Assembly (NCBI RefSeq): GCF_026339935.1
Contig: NZ_JAPEPX010000001.1
Span: 3,839,501-3,903,500, forward strand
Reading direction: 5' to 3'
DNA from: Streptomyces sp. NBC_01551
GTDB taxonomy: Bacteria > Actinomycetota > Actinomycetes > Streptomycetales > Streptomycetaceae
DNA: 64,000 nt
Position 1 is the first letter of the stretch, and each line of letters starts with the position of its first letter. Under the pieces are notes generated by a model. The model saw only the letters and a list, made by a program, of their open reading frames with translations. It had not been told where the DNA came from and did not search any database. This document shows, one piece after another, positions 17,557 through 25,783 of the stretch. The translations under genes were made by a program, and so were the position numbers.

Positions 17557-18216
17557 GTGCTGACGCTCCACACCGCCGAACTCCTCCTCGCCGGACCGGG
17601 GGCCGTGCCGCTGCCCGGCGGGGCGGTCCTCGTCGAGGGCGACCGGATCAGCCGCACGGGCCCGTACGAGGAGCTCGGCGCGCAGTTCCCGCACGCGCGG
17701 GTCCGGCGCTGGCCCGGGGTGCTGACCCCGGGGCTGCTCGTGCTCGGCGCGCAGGAGCTGCTGGAGCGCACGTACTACCCGGACGACCCGTACGAGACCG
17801 CCGAGCTCGGGACCGATCCGATCAGCGGGGCCGGGGCGCTGGCCGACCTGAAGATCACCGAGTCCCGCTGGGGCAACAGCGCCCGCCGGGCCACGCAGAA
17901 GCTGCTGGCCCGCGGGGTGGTGGCGGTGGCCGGGCGGATCACGGTCCCGGCGGTGCGGACGGCGGTGGTCCGCTCGGGGCTGACGGTCGTTCCCCCGGCC
18001 GCCGACCCGGGGACGGCGCCCTCGGCGGCGCCCTCTCTGGACCCGTTCGCGGGGCGGGAGTCGGCCGAGGAGGCCTTCCACGGAGTGCTGGCGGCGGGCG
18101 TACCGGCCCGCTTCGCGGTGTTCGCCGTCACGGACCCGCAGGAGCTGCTCGCGCGGGGCGCGACCACGTGCGTGGCCACGGTCATCGGCGGACGGCTGCT
18201 GCACCGCCGCCGCTAG
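17557..18216 (+). CDS. Imidazolonepropionase-like composite-domain protein, no TIM barrel
   Basis: A 219-residue protein that begins like an amidohydrolase (LTLHTAELLLAGPGAVPLPGG, then VEGDRISRTGPYEEL and PGVLTPGLLVLGA) and ends with the strand region that closes the same composite beta domain (ATTCVATVIGGRLLHRR). The metal-binding barrel, with its HxH, Lys, His and Asp ligands, is missing: PGLLVLGAQEL stands where family members have PGFVNAHTH. Members average over 400 residues, so this is a reduced homologue and unlikely to be a hydrolase. It follows mqnC by 7 bases, a coupling seen in other Streptomyces, and a role in the futalosine pathway is possible but unproven. Confidence 0.7.
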   Translation: MLTLHTAELLLAGPGAVPLPGGAVLVEGDRISRTGPYEELGAQFPHARVRRWPGVLTPGLLVLGAQELLERTYYPDDPYETAELGTDPISGAGALADLKITESRWGNSARRATQKLLARGVVAVAGRITVPAVRTAVVRSGLTVVPPAADPGTAPSAAPSLDPFAGRESAEEAFHGVLAAGVPARFAVFAVTDPQELLARGATTCVATVIGGRLLHRRR

Positions 18217-18236
18217 TCACCGCGGCGGGCCCCTGC

Positions 18237-18272
18237 GACCGGCTACAGGGACCGGCTACAGGGACCGGCTAC
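18237..18272. repeat. 13-base tandem repeat GACCGGCTACAGG
   Basis: Two full copies and a partial third lie between the mqnC-linked gene and the LuxR-type gene, and the third overlaps the latter's stop codon. The unit is not a multiple of three. Changes in copy number would affect only the non-coding 3' side of the regulator gene. Confidence 0.85.
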
Positions 18273-18568
18273 GGTGACGATGCTTCCCGGGGTCTGGTGC
18301 CCTCGCGGGCCAGGGCGGCAAGCAGGCAGGCCTGGAGGCGGCTGATCCCGCCCAGCTTGGCCCGTATGTTGCCCACGTGGAACTTGACCGTGCTGACGGA
18401 CAGTTGCAGCTCGGCGGCGAGCTCCGCGTTCGAGGCGCCGGTGGCCAGGCACAGGAACACGGCGGACTCCTGCTCGGTGAGCTGAGCCCGCGGCCGCGCC
18501 TCGCCCCGCGCCTCCTCCCCGGTACGTGGTGGAAACCAGGCCGGGACGCTGAAGCTGACGACGCGCAC
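18269..18568 (-). CDS. Small LuxR-type HTH regulator
   Basis: A 99-residue protein made of little more than a LuxR/GerE helix-turn-helix (about residues 30-90): LTEQESAVFLCLATGASNAE and then LQLSVSTVKFHVGNIRAKLG. No receiver or ligand domain is present, so it is either constitutive or controlled by level or partner. GTG 18568 has AGGAG 8 bases upstream; the frame opens at 18577, where the site would overlap the start. It converges with the mqnC operon. The targets are unknown. Confidence 0.75.
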   Translation of the reverse strand: MRVVSFSVPAWFPPRTGEEARGEARPRAQLTEQESAVFLCLATGASNAELAAELQLSVSTVKFHVGNIRAKLGGISRLQACLLAALAREGTRPREASSP

Positions 18569-18627
18569 GGTGACCACTCCTCGCCCCGGCCGATGTCCCG
18601 ACGGTCAACGCACCGGCCTCTGTTGCC

Positions 18628-19623
18628 CTAGAGGACGTGCGGGCCCGACAGGTAGGTTCCCTTCCGGTCATACGGCCAGGCGTTCGCGGTGCAGCCGAGG
18701 AGCCCCTTGATCTGCTGCATCATCGCGGGCGCGGGCTTCCCCGGCCCGGGGCAGGTCTCGTGCTCGCGCCCGATCTCGTGTCCCACCTCGTGGTTGACGA
18801 TCAGCGCCCGGTACTCCTCCACCGGCCCCTTGAACTGCGGCGATCCTTCCTTCCAGCGCTTGAGGTTGACCACCACCGTGTGCCCGGCGCGGCAGTTGGT
18901 CTCGCCCTTGAGCTCGGGGGTGACCACCTCGCACAGCCGGTCGGTGGTGGTGGGCGTGGCTATCTTCACGGTGAAGTCCACCTGCTGCCCGGCCCCGACC
19001 AGCTGGAAGCCGTACGCCGGGTCCTTGATCCAGCCCCGCGTGTCCCCGAGGATCGCCTCGACGGCCCGGGCGGCGTCGTCGGCGTCCACCCCGCTGCCCT
19101 CCTCGACCTCGATCCGCCAGCGCCGGACGGTGCCCTTGCCCTGCGGCTTCCCGGACACCGACGAGGCCCCGAAAGTGCCGGGGCCGGACGCGGGGACGGA
19201 GCCGGATGCCGACGCGGACGCCGAGGCCGACGGGCTGCCCGAGGGCTCGGCGTCCGGGGAGGCGGCGGAATCGGCCGCGCCGGACGAAGGCGAGGGGCCC
19301 GGCGCCCGCCGGCCACCCCGTGCGGCGGGGGCCTCGCCCTCCGGGCGCGGGTCCTCCCCGAGCTCCCCGGTCGCGCGGCCGTCCGCGACCGTCCTGAGCG
19401 TGCCCTCCGGGGCCAGCGCGTAGCCGGTGCCGGCGAGCGCGACGAGGGCCGCCGAGCCGATGACCGTACGGCGCAGCCGCTTGCGGCGTGCGGCCGCACG
19501 CCGCTGGGCGCGGGTGCCGGAGCGGCCGCGCGCGCGAGAGCCGGTGCCGCTGGTTCTGGTGCTGCTGCTGGAGTGACCGGTGGTATGGCCTGCCGGCATG
19601 GTGTGAAGCCCTTTGCGTTTCAT
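18628..19623 (-). CDS. DUF3152 membrane-anchored putative zinc metalloprotease
   Basis: A 331-residue protein with a very basic cytosolic N-terminus, one membrane helix ([17 protein letters not shown]), a Ser/Ala/Pro-rich spacer of about 90 residues, and a DUF3152 domain of about 190 residues. The domain contains [15 protein letters not shown] near residue 274, the HExGHxxGxxH zinc signature of metzincin-type proteases. Paired cysteines suggest disulfides outside the cell. The family is common in actinobacteria and no substrate is known. Start choice is uncertain: ATG 19623 or ATG 19599. It is divergent from menG. Confidence 0.78.
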   Translation of the reverse strand: MKRKGLHTMPAGHTTGHSSSSTRTSGTGSRARGRSGTRAQRRAAARRKRLRRTVIGSAALVALAGTGYALAPEGTLRTVADGRATGELGEDPRPEGEAPAARGGRRAPGPSPSSGAADSAASPDAEPSGSPSASASASASGSVPASGPGTFGASSVSGKPQGKGTVRRWRIEVEEGSGVDADDAARAVEAILGDTRGWIKDPAYGFQLVGAGQQVDFTVKIATPTTTDRLCEVVTPELKGETNCRAGHTVVVNLKRWKEGSPQFKGPVEEYRALIVNHEVGHEIGREHETCPGPGKPAPAMMQQIKGLLGCTANAWPYDRKGTYLSGPHVL

Positions 19624-19841
19624 GGCGGCCACCGAGTGTGACCCTGGGGCGGCCCTCGTACCGGCCGGAAGGATCACCACCCTGTCACGCGGCCGCCCGC
19701 CGCCAGTCAACGGGGCGCGCACCGTCCCGCGTAACTGTCCTCCAGGCCAGTTGTGCCCCGGGCGGGCCGGCGCGCGGCCGCCTGCGAGAATGGCCCGGTA
19801 TCGCCTGCCCGCACCCGATCCGATCCGAGGGGCCTACGCCA

Positions 19842-20534
19842 GTGACCCGCGCTTCCCTGGACAAGCAGCCGCACGAAGTCGCCTCCATGTTCGACGGTGT
19901 GGCGGCGAACTACGACCTCACCAACGACGTCCTCTCCCTCGGCCAGGCCCGGCTGTGGCGCAAGGAGGTCGCCAAGGCGGTCGGCGCGCGCCCCGGGCAC
20001 ACGGTGCTGGACCTGGCCGCCGGAACCGCGACGTCCTCGCTGCCGTTCGCGGAGGCCGGCGCGTACGTCGTCCCCTGCGACTTTTCCCTCGGCATGCTCC
20101 GCGAGGGCAAGAAGCGGCACGCCTGGCTGCCGCTGACCGCCGGCGACGCGACGAAGCTGCCGTTCAAGGACGACGTCTTCGACACCGTGACGATCTCGTT
20201 CGGGCTGCGCAACGTCCAGGACACCGACGCCGCTCTGCGTGAGCTGTACCGGGTGACCAAGCCGGGCGGGCAGGTCGTGATCTGCGAGTTCTCCCAGCCG
20301 ACCTGGGCGCCCTTCCGCACGGTCTACACCGAGTACCTGATGCGCGCGCTGCCGCCGGTGGCCCGGGCGGTCTCCTCCAACCCCGACGCGTACGTGTACC
20401 TCGCCGAGTCGATCCGCGAGTGGCCGGACCAGCCCGCGCTGGCCGAGCTGCTGCAGAAGGCCGGCTGGTCGAAGGTCGCCTGGCGGAACCTGAGCGGCGG
20501 CATCGTGGCGCTGCACCGCGGCACCAAGGCGTAA
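19842..20534 (+). CDS. menG: Demethylmenaquinone methyltransferase MenG (UbiE family)
   Basis: A 230-residue class I SAM methyltransferase that adds the ring methyl group in the last step of menaquinone synthesis. The UbiE/MenG signatures are the N-terminal [23 protein letters not shown] motif [16 protein letters not shown] and [23 protein letters not shown] 19842 follows CGAGGGG. A menJ-like gene lies 1.7 kb downstream on the same strand and mqnC 2.3 kb upstream, so three quinone genes lie within 7 kb. Glutaminase follows after 7 bases. Confidence 0.95.
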   Translation: MTRASLDKQPHEVASMFDGVAANYDLTNDVLSLGQARLWRKEVAKAVGARPGHTVLDLAAGTATSSLPFAEAGAYVVPCDFSLGMLREGKKRHAWLPLTAGDATKLPFKDDVFDTVTISFGLRNVQDTDAALRELYRVTKPGGQVVICEFSQPTWAPFRTVYTEYLMRALPPVARAVSSNPDAYVYLAESIREWPDQPALAELLQKAGWSKVAWRNLSGGIVALHRGTKA

Positions 20535-20541
20535 CCCTCCC

Positions 20542-21453
20542 GTGGATTACCAGCGCCTGCTGGAGCGGATCGAGGCGGACATCGCCCCGCTCGTGGGCAG
20601 CGGCACGCCCGCCGAGTACATCCCGGCGCTCGCGACCGTGGACCCGGGGAAGTTCGGGATGGCGATCGCCGACCTCGACGGCAACGTCTTCGGGGTCGGG
20701 GACTGGCGGCTGCCGTTCTCCACCCAGTCCATCACCAAGGTGTTCTCGCTGGCCCTGGCGCTCGCCGAGGGCGGCGACAGCCTGTGGGAGCGGGTGGGCC
20801 GGGAGCCGTCCGGCAACCCGTTCAACTCGCTCGTACAGCTGGAGTACGAGAACGGCATCCCGCGCAACCCGTTCATCAACGCGGGCGCGCTCGTCGTGAC
20901 CGACCGGCTCCAGACCCTGACGGGCGACGCGAGCAGCGAACTGCTGAAGTTCCTGCGGGAGGAGAGCGGCAACCCGGAGGTCGGCTTCGACGCCGAGGTG
21001 GCGGCCTCCGAGCAGGCACACGGGGACCGCAACGCGGCCGTGGCCCACTTCATGGCCTCGTACGGCAACATCGACAACCCCGTACCGGCGCTGCTGGAGC
21101 ACTACTTCTGGCAGTGCTCCATCGAGATGAGCTGCGCCGACCTGGCCCGCGCCGGGCGGTTCCTGGCCCGGCACGGGCTGCGCGCGGACGGCTCGCGGCT
21201 GCTGACGCGGAGCGAGGCGAAGCAGGTCAACGCGGTGATGCTGACGTGCGGGACGTACGACGCGGCGGGCGAATTCGCCTACCGGGTCGGCCTGCCGGGC
21301 AAGAGCGGGGTGGGCGGCGGCATCGTCGCGGTCGTCCCGGGCCGCTGCACCCTCGCGGTGTGGAGCCCGGGCCTCGACGCCCAGGGCAACTCGGTCGCGG
21401 GCGTTGCGGCCCTGGACCGCTTCACGACCCTCACGGGCCTGTCCGTTTTCTGA
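20542..21453 (+). CDS. glsA: Glutaminase
   Basis: A 303-residue serine-dependent glutaminase of the beta-lactamase-like fold that hydrolyses L-glutamine to glutamate and ammonia in the cytosol. The SxxK motif is Ser63-Ile-Thr-Lys66; further family blocks are NPFINAGALVV and GLPGKSGVGGGIVAVVPGR. The length is normal for the GlsA family. It begins 7 bases after menG and is probably translated from the same message, although no metabolic link is known. The start codon is GTG 20542. Confidence 0.95.
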   Translation: MDYQRLLERIEADIAPLVGSGTPAEYIPALATVDPGKFGMAIADLDGNVFGVGDWRLPFSTQSITKVFSLALALAEGGDSLWERVGREPSGNPFNSLVQLEYENGIPRNPFINAGALVVTDRLQTLTGDASSELLKFLREESGNPEVGFDAEVAASEQAHGDRNAAVAHFMASYGNIDNPVPALLEHYFWQCSIEMSCADLARAGRFLARHGLRADGSRLLTRSEAKQVNAVMLTCGTYDAAGEFAYRVGLPGKSGVGGGIVAVVPGRCTLAVWSPGLDAQGNSVAGVAALDRFTTLTGLSVF

Positions 21454-21544
21454 CGCGGCCCTCGCACCGCTGGGCGCCGGGGGCGCCCCTGGGCTTCGCC
21501 CGCTGCGCCGCTGCGCCGCTGTCCCGCTGCCCCTGCCCCGCTTC

Positions 21545-21588
21545 GCCGGCCCGCCGGACGCCGGCCCGCCGGACGCCGGCCCGCCGGG
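21545..21588. repeat. 15-base tandem repeat GCCGGCCCGCCGGAC
   Basis: Three nearly identical copies lie in the 175-base gap between the convergent glutaminase and GNAT genes. Each unit is itself partly self-complementary (GCCGGC; CCGGCCCGCCGG), so the RNA could fold and may act as a terminator. Confidence 0.8.
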
Positions 21589-21628
21589 CGGGGCCGTGGC
21601 CCCACGCGGCGGTACGGCGTCACGCGGC

Positions 21629-22153
21629 TCAGGCGAGCGTCAGCTCGTAGCGGCGGCCGTGGCGGTGGCCGCTCGGCAGGAGGAACTCCTCGGCCAGGTC
21701 CATGCCGAGCCGTTCCGCCACCGCCACCGAACGCGAGTTCCCGGCGTCGATCATCGCCACCACCCGCGGAACCCCCGCCTCCCGGAGCCGGTCCAGCGTG
21801 GCCAACGCAGCGGCGTACGCGTAGCCCTGGCCCCACGCCGAGCGGGCCAGCCGCCAGCCGATCTCGATCTCCCCGACCGGCCCCCACTCCTTCTCGCGCG
21901 GCCACGGCTGCGCGCCGGTGAACCCGATCACCGCACCCTCCGCGTCCAGCAGCGTCCACAGGCAGTAGCCGAGCTGCGCGTCGTGCATGCGCTGGCGCGC
22001 GGTGTACTCCTCGTACACGGACAGCTCGGCGGGCCCGCCGAGGAACTCCATCACGTCGGGGTCGTCGAAGACGCCGTGCCAGGCGTGCGCGTCCTCGTCA
22101 GTGGGCACGCGGAGCTGGACGGCGGGGAGCGGCCGGGTCGGCGAGGTGGTCAC
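21629..22153 (-). CDS. GNAT-family N-acetyltransferase (RimJ/RimL-like)
   Basis: A 174-residue acetyltransferase of the Acetyltransf_3 type. The acetyl-CoA pyrophosphate loop is WRLARSAWGQGYAYAAALAT, with the preceding strand VIGFTGAQPW and the late ARNSRSVAVAERLGM-like segment (IDAGNSRSVAVAERLGM). GTG 22153 has AAGGG upstream; the longer open frame reads into the menJ promoter region. The acceptor is unknown; relatives acetylate ribosomal proteins, antibiotics or small amines. It is divergent from the menJ-like gene with 97 bases between starts. Confidence 0.85.
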   Translation of the reverse strand: MTTSPTRPLPAVQLRVPTDEDAHAWHGVFDDPDVMEFLGGPAELSVYEEYTARQRMHDAQLGYCLWTLLDAEGAVIGFTGAQPWPREKEWGPVGEIEIGWRLARSAWGQGYAYAAALATLDRLREAGVPRVVAMIDAGNSRSVAVAERLGMDLAEEFLLPSGHRHGRRYELTLA

Positions 22154-22250
22154 AGGGGCAGCCCTTCGGATCGTGATCTCTTCCGCTGCATAGACTGCAC
22201 ATGTCCCGTGCCGTTGGGCACCCCTTATCGAGCCTTCGGGAGACCCCGCA

Positions 22251-23534
22251 GTGACCGAGCCCCTCTCCGAACACTCCGCGGATGTGATCGTCGTCGGGGC
22301 CGGGCCCGCCGGCTCCACCACGGCCTACTACCTCGCCAAGGCCGGACTCGACGTCCTGCTCCTGGAGAAGACCGCGTTCCCGCGCGAGAAGGTCTGCGGC
22401 GACGGCCTGACCCCGCGCGCCACGAAGCAGCTGGTCGCGATGGGCATCGACATCTCCGAAGAGGCCGGCTGGCTGCGCAACAAGGGCCTGCGGATCATCG
22501 GCGGCGGGCAGCGGCTCCAGCTGGACTGGCCGGAACTCGCCTCCTACCCGGACTACGGACTCGTCCGCAAGCGCGACGACTTCGACGAGACCCTGGCCCG
22601 CCAGGCGCAGAAGGCGGGCGCCCGCCTCTACGAGCGCTGCAACGTCGGCGAGCCCGTCCGCGACCCCCGCACCGGTCACATCACCGGCGTGCAGGCGAAG
22701 CTCGGCGAGGAGAAGACCCCGGTCACCTTCAGCGCCCCGCTCGTGGTCGCCGCCGACGGAAACTCCTCGCGCCTCTCCCTGGCGATGGGCCTGCACCGGC
22801 GCGAGGACCGCCCGATGGGCGTCGCCGTACGGACCTACTTCACCTCCCCGCGCCACGACGACGACTACCTGGAGTCCTGGCTGGAGCTGTGGGACCGGCG
22901 CGGCGCGCAGGACCGGCTGCTGCCCGGCTACGGCTGGATCTTCGGCATGGGCGACGGCACCTCCAACGTCGGCCTCGGCATCCTCAACTCCTCCTCCGCC
23001 TTCAAGGAGCTGGACTGGCGCGAGGTCCTCAAGGCCTGGTGCGCCTCGATGCCGGAGGACTGGGGCTACACCCCGGAGAACATGACGCAGCCGATCCGCG
23101 GCGCGGCCCTGCCGATGGCCTTCAACCGGCAGCCGCACTACACCAAGGGCCTGTTGCTGGTCGGTGACGCGGGCGGGCTCGTCAACCCGTTCAACGGCGA
23201 GGGCATCGCGTACGCCATGGAGTCCGGCCAGATCGCGGCCGACGTCATCGTGCAGGCGCACGCGCGCGCCACCCCGGCGCAGCGCGAGCTGGCGCTGCAC
23301 AGCTACCCGAAGGTCCTCAAGGAGACCTACGGCGGCTACTACACGCTGGGCCGCGCCTTCGTGAAGCTGATCGGCAACCCGAAGGTCATGAAGATCGCCG
23401 CCCAGCGCGGCCTGACCCACCCGGTGCTGATGCGGTTCACGCTGAAGATGCTGGCCAACCTGACCGACCCGACGGGCGGCGACGCGATGGACCGCATCAT
23501 CAACGGCCTCTCGAAGGTGGCCCCGAAGGCCTGA
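22251..23534 (+). CDS. menJ: Geranylgeranyl reductase-family FAD enzyme, likely menaquinone reductase MenJ
   Basis: A 427-residue flavoprotein. The Rossmann FAD motif is VIVVGAGPAGSTTAYYLA (G16, G18, G21), the PREKVCGDGLTPRA block is characteristic of geranylgeranyl reductases, and the second FAD motif LLLVGDAGGLVNPFNGEGI is near residue 304. The mycobacterial MenJ homologue saturates one isoprene unit of menaquinone-9. Streptomyces make partly saturated menaquinones such as MK-9(H6) and MK-9(H8), and the gene lies beside menG, so that role is the best inference. Another geranylgeranyl substrate cannot be excluded. The start is GTG 22251. Confidence 0.82.
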   Translation: MTEPLSEHSADVIVVGAGPAGSTTAYYLAKAGLDVLLLEKTAFPREKVCGDGLTPRATKQLVAMGIDISEEAGWLRNKGLRIIGGGQRLQLDWPELASYPDYGLVRKRDDFDETLARQAQKAGARLYERCNVGEPVRDPRTGHITGVQAKLGEEKTPVTFSAPLVVAADGNSSRLSLAMGLHRREDRPMGVAVRTYFTSPRHDDDYLESWLELWDRRGAQDRLLPGYGWIFGMGDGTSNVGLGILNSSSAFKELDWREVLKAWCASMPEDWGYTPENMTQPIRGAALPMAFNRQPHYTKGLLLVGDAGGLVNPFNGEGIAYAMESGQIAADVIVQAHARATPAQRELALHSYPKVLKETYGGYYTLGRAFVKLIGNPKVMKIAAQRGLTHPVLMRFTLKMLANLTDPTGGDAMDRIINGLSKVAPKA

Positions 23535-23545
23535 GCCGAGGCGCC

Positions 23546-23842
23546 TTACAGGGCGGGCCGCGGTGGGGTTTCCCCGTCGCGGCCCGCTTCCCCGTAGGGG
23601 GCGTCGTCGTACGTCGCTTCGTGGACGGTGCGGACGCAGCGGGCCAGCAGTGCCAGGCCGCACAGCAGCAGGGCCGTCGAGGCCGCCCAGCCCAGGCCGA
23701 GCGTGACCGGGCTCCCGGCGCCCTGCCAGGGGCGGGCGGTGCTCAGGAGCCAGCCGCCGACCGCGAGGAGCGCGAGCCCGGCGGCGGCGGGGACGGCCGT
23801 GGGGTCGCCGGCGCCCTGGTCCTCGTACGGTTCGGTGATCAC
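23546..23842 (-). CDS. Small two-TM membrane protein
   Basis: A 98-residue protein with an acidic N-terminus (ITEPYEDQGAGD), two hydrophobic helices (AAAGLALLAVGGWLLS and LGWAASTALLLCGLALLARC) and a charged C-terminus. GTG 23842 has GGAGGTGG upstream; an ATG at 23866 is an alternative. It lies 43 bases after the ABC permease gene on the same strand and may be the last gene of that export operon. No family is recognised. Confidence 0.65.
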   Translation of the reverse strand: MITEPYEDQGAGDPTAVPAAAGLALLAVGGWLLSTARPWQGAGSPVTLGLGWAASTALLLCGLALLARCVRTVHEATYDDAPYGEAGRDGETPPRPAL

Positions 23843-23885
23843 GGGACCACCACCTCCAGGGGTCATTCGGTCGGGCGCGCCCCCG

Positions 23886-25112
23886 CTATCTTCGCAAAGC
23901 CTCGGCCGGTTCGACACGGGCCGCCCGCCAGGCGGGATACAGGCCGGCCAGCAGGCCCGTGAGCAGCCCGGCGAGCGGGGCGGCCGCGACGGTGACCGGG
24001 TGGATGACCGGCGTCCAGCCGCGGGCCAGGGACACCCCGACGACGGTGAGTTCGCCGAGGGAGGTGCCCACGAGGCCGCCGAGCGCGCCCAGGGCGGCGG
24101 ACTCGGTGAGGAACTGCGCCGACACGTGCCGCCCGCGGGCGCCGAGCGCGCGGCGCAGCCCGATCTCCCCGGTCCGCTCCAGGACGGCGACCAGCGTGGT
24201 GTTGGCGATCCCGACCGCCCCGATGACCAGGCAGACGCCGGCGAGCAGCAGGAACAGCGCGCTGAGGTCGGAGGTCACTCCGGAGCGCAGGGTCCGGGGA
24301 TCGGGCGGCGGTACGGCCTTCAGGTACTCGGGGTGGTCGGGGCGCAGGGCGAGCGGGACGAGGCCGGCGACCTGGCGGGCGGCGCCGAGTTCGGTGTCGA
24401 TCAGCATGCTCGCGGAGGACGGCCCGGGCGGGCCCCACAGCTCCTCGGCGGTGGCGCGGGGGACCAGCACCGAGAGCAGGTGCTCGGGTTCGCGGCCGAC
24501 GTCCGCGATGATCCCGGCCACGGTGAACGGCTGCGCGCCGATGTGGACGACGGGGCGGGTGGCCAGGGTGGTGATGCCGAGGCGGTCGGCGACGCCGCCG
24601 CCGATGAGGGCGACGCGGGCGCGGGTCCGCTCGGCGTACTCGTCGTAGAGCCTGCCCTCCCGGAGGGTCGGCGCGAGGGCGGCGACGGCGCCGGGGGAGG
24701 CGGCGACGACGGCGGTGGCGGCGGTGCCGCCGCTGCCCGCCCGGCTCGTGGGGAGCAGGCCGACGGGGGTGTCGGGGTCCAGTCGTACGGTCCACATCAC
24801 CCCGGCGTGCGCGATGCCGGCGACCTGGCGCAGCCGCTGTTCGGCGTCGGCGGGGAACGCGGGGCCGGCGAACTCGTCGTGCTCGGCGGCGACGTCCTGG
24901 ACGGTCACCTCGGTGGCGGTCAGGACGTTGAAGCGGCCGTCGATCTGGGAGGAGAGGGTGGCGGTCAGCCCGAGCACGGCCACGAAGCTGCCGACGCCGA
25001 GGACGGTGCCGAGCGCGGTGAGCACGGCCCGGCCGGGGCGGCGCAGGATCCCGGCGAGAGCCTCGGAGAGGGTGTCGCGGGCGGACAGCCGGGTGGCGCG
25101 GAGCTCGCTCAC
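23886..25112 (-). CDS. ABC transporter permease, MacB/FtsX type
   Basis: A 408-residue membrane component. A helix near residues 30-52 (GRAVLTALGTVLGVGSFVAVLGL) is followed by a large MacB-type extracytoplasmic domain (about 55-265) and three C-terminal helices within the FtsX domain (LFLLLAGVCLVIGAVGIANT, ESAALGALGGLVGTSLGELT, PLAGLLTGLLAGLYPAWRAA). These proteins transmit force to extracytoplasmic partners rather than forming a classical channel. Its GTG start overlaps the ATPase stop by 4 bases, so translation is coupled. Cargo is unknown; in Gram-positive bacteria such systems export peptides or confer antibiotic resistance. Confidence 0.9.
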   Translation of the reverse strand: MSELRATRLSARDTLSEALAGILRRPGRAVLTALGTVLGVGSFVAVLGLTATLSSQIDGRFNVLTATEVTVQDVAAEHDEFAGPAFPADAEQRLRQVAGIAHAGVMWTVRLDPDTPVGLLPTSRAGSGGTAATAVVAASPGAVAALAPTLREGRLYDEYAERTRARVALIGGGVADRLGITTLATRPVVHIGAQPFTVAGIIADVGREPEHLLSVLVPRATAEELWGPPGPSSASMLIDTELGAARQVAGLVPLALRPDHPEYLKAVPPPDPRTLRSGVTSDLSALFLLLAGVCLVIGAVGIANTTLVAVLERTGEIGLRRALGARGRHVSAQFLTESAALGALGGLVGTSLGELTVVGVSLARGWTPVIHPVTVAAAPLAGLLTGLLAGLYPAWRAARVEPAEALRR

Positions 25113-25783
25113 GCGGAGAGCCGGCCGTCGTGGATGGTGACGGTCCGCCGGCCGCGGGCGGCGACCTCGGGGTCGTGGGTGATGACGAGGACGGTCATCC
25201 CGGCGCCGTGCAGCTCGTCCAGCAGGGCCAGTACGGCGGCGGCGTTCGCGGAGTCCAGGTTGCCGGTCGGCTCGTCGCAGAGCAGCAGCGAGGGACGGCC
25301 GACGAGGGCCCGGGCGATGGCCACGCGCTGGCGCTCGCCGCCGGAGAGCCGGCCGGGGACGGCGGTGGCGCGGGGCGCGAGCCCGACCTGGTCGAGGGCC
25401 TCCCGGGCCCGTACGAGGCGCTCCTTGCGCGGGACTTCGGTGTAGAGCATGGCCAGGGTGACGTTCTCCAGGGCGGAGCGGTGGGGGAGGAGGTGGAAGG
25501 CCTGGAAGACGAACCCGATCCGGCGCCCGCGCAGGGCGGTCCGGCGGCGGTCGGGCAGCGCGGCGGTGTCGATGCCGTCGAGGAGGTAGCGGCCTCTGGT
25601 GGGGGAGTCGAGCAGTCCGGCGACGTTGAGGAAGGTGGACTTCCCTGAGCCGGAGGGGCCGACGACGGTGACGAACTCGCCGCGCCGCACGAGGAGGTCG
25701 CAGGGGTGCAGGGCCGTCACGGGCGGGGGCCCGGGGTAGGTCAGCCCGACGCCCCGGAACTCGATGACCGGGGGCGTCGTCAT
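25109..25783 (-). CDS. ABC transporter ATP-binding protein, MacB/LolD type
   Basis: A 224-residue ATPase. Walker A is GPSGSGKST, the signature is LSGGERQRVAIARAL, Walker B with catalytic Glu is LLLCDEPTGNLD, and the H-loop is ITHDPEVAARG. The NLDS/NLD extension after Walker B and the overall length are typical of the LolD/MacB subfamily. The gene overlaps both neighbours by 4 bases, between the adaptor and permease genes, giving the classic order adaptor-ATPase-permease. Confidence 0.94.
   Translation of the reverse strand: MTTPPVIEFRGVGLTYPGPPPVTALHPCDLLVRRGEFVTVVGPSGSGKSTFLNVAGLLDSPTRGRYLLDGIDTAALPDRRRTALRGRRIGFVFQAFHLLPHRSALENVTLAMLYTEVPRKERLVRAREALDQVGLAPRATAVPGRLSGGERQRVAIARALVGRPSLLLCDEPTGNLDSANAAAVLALLDELHGAGMTVLVITHDPEVAARGRRTVTIHDGRLSA

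Noticed and set aside
17557..18216. Active imidazolonepropionase or aminodeoxyfutalosine deaminase
   Set aside because: The protein lacks the TIM barrel and the metal-binding His, Lys and Asp residues.
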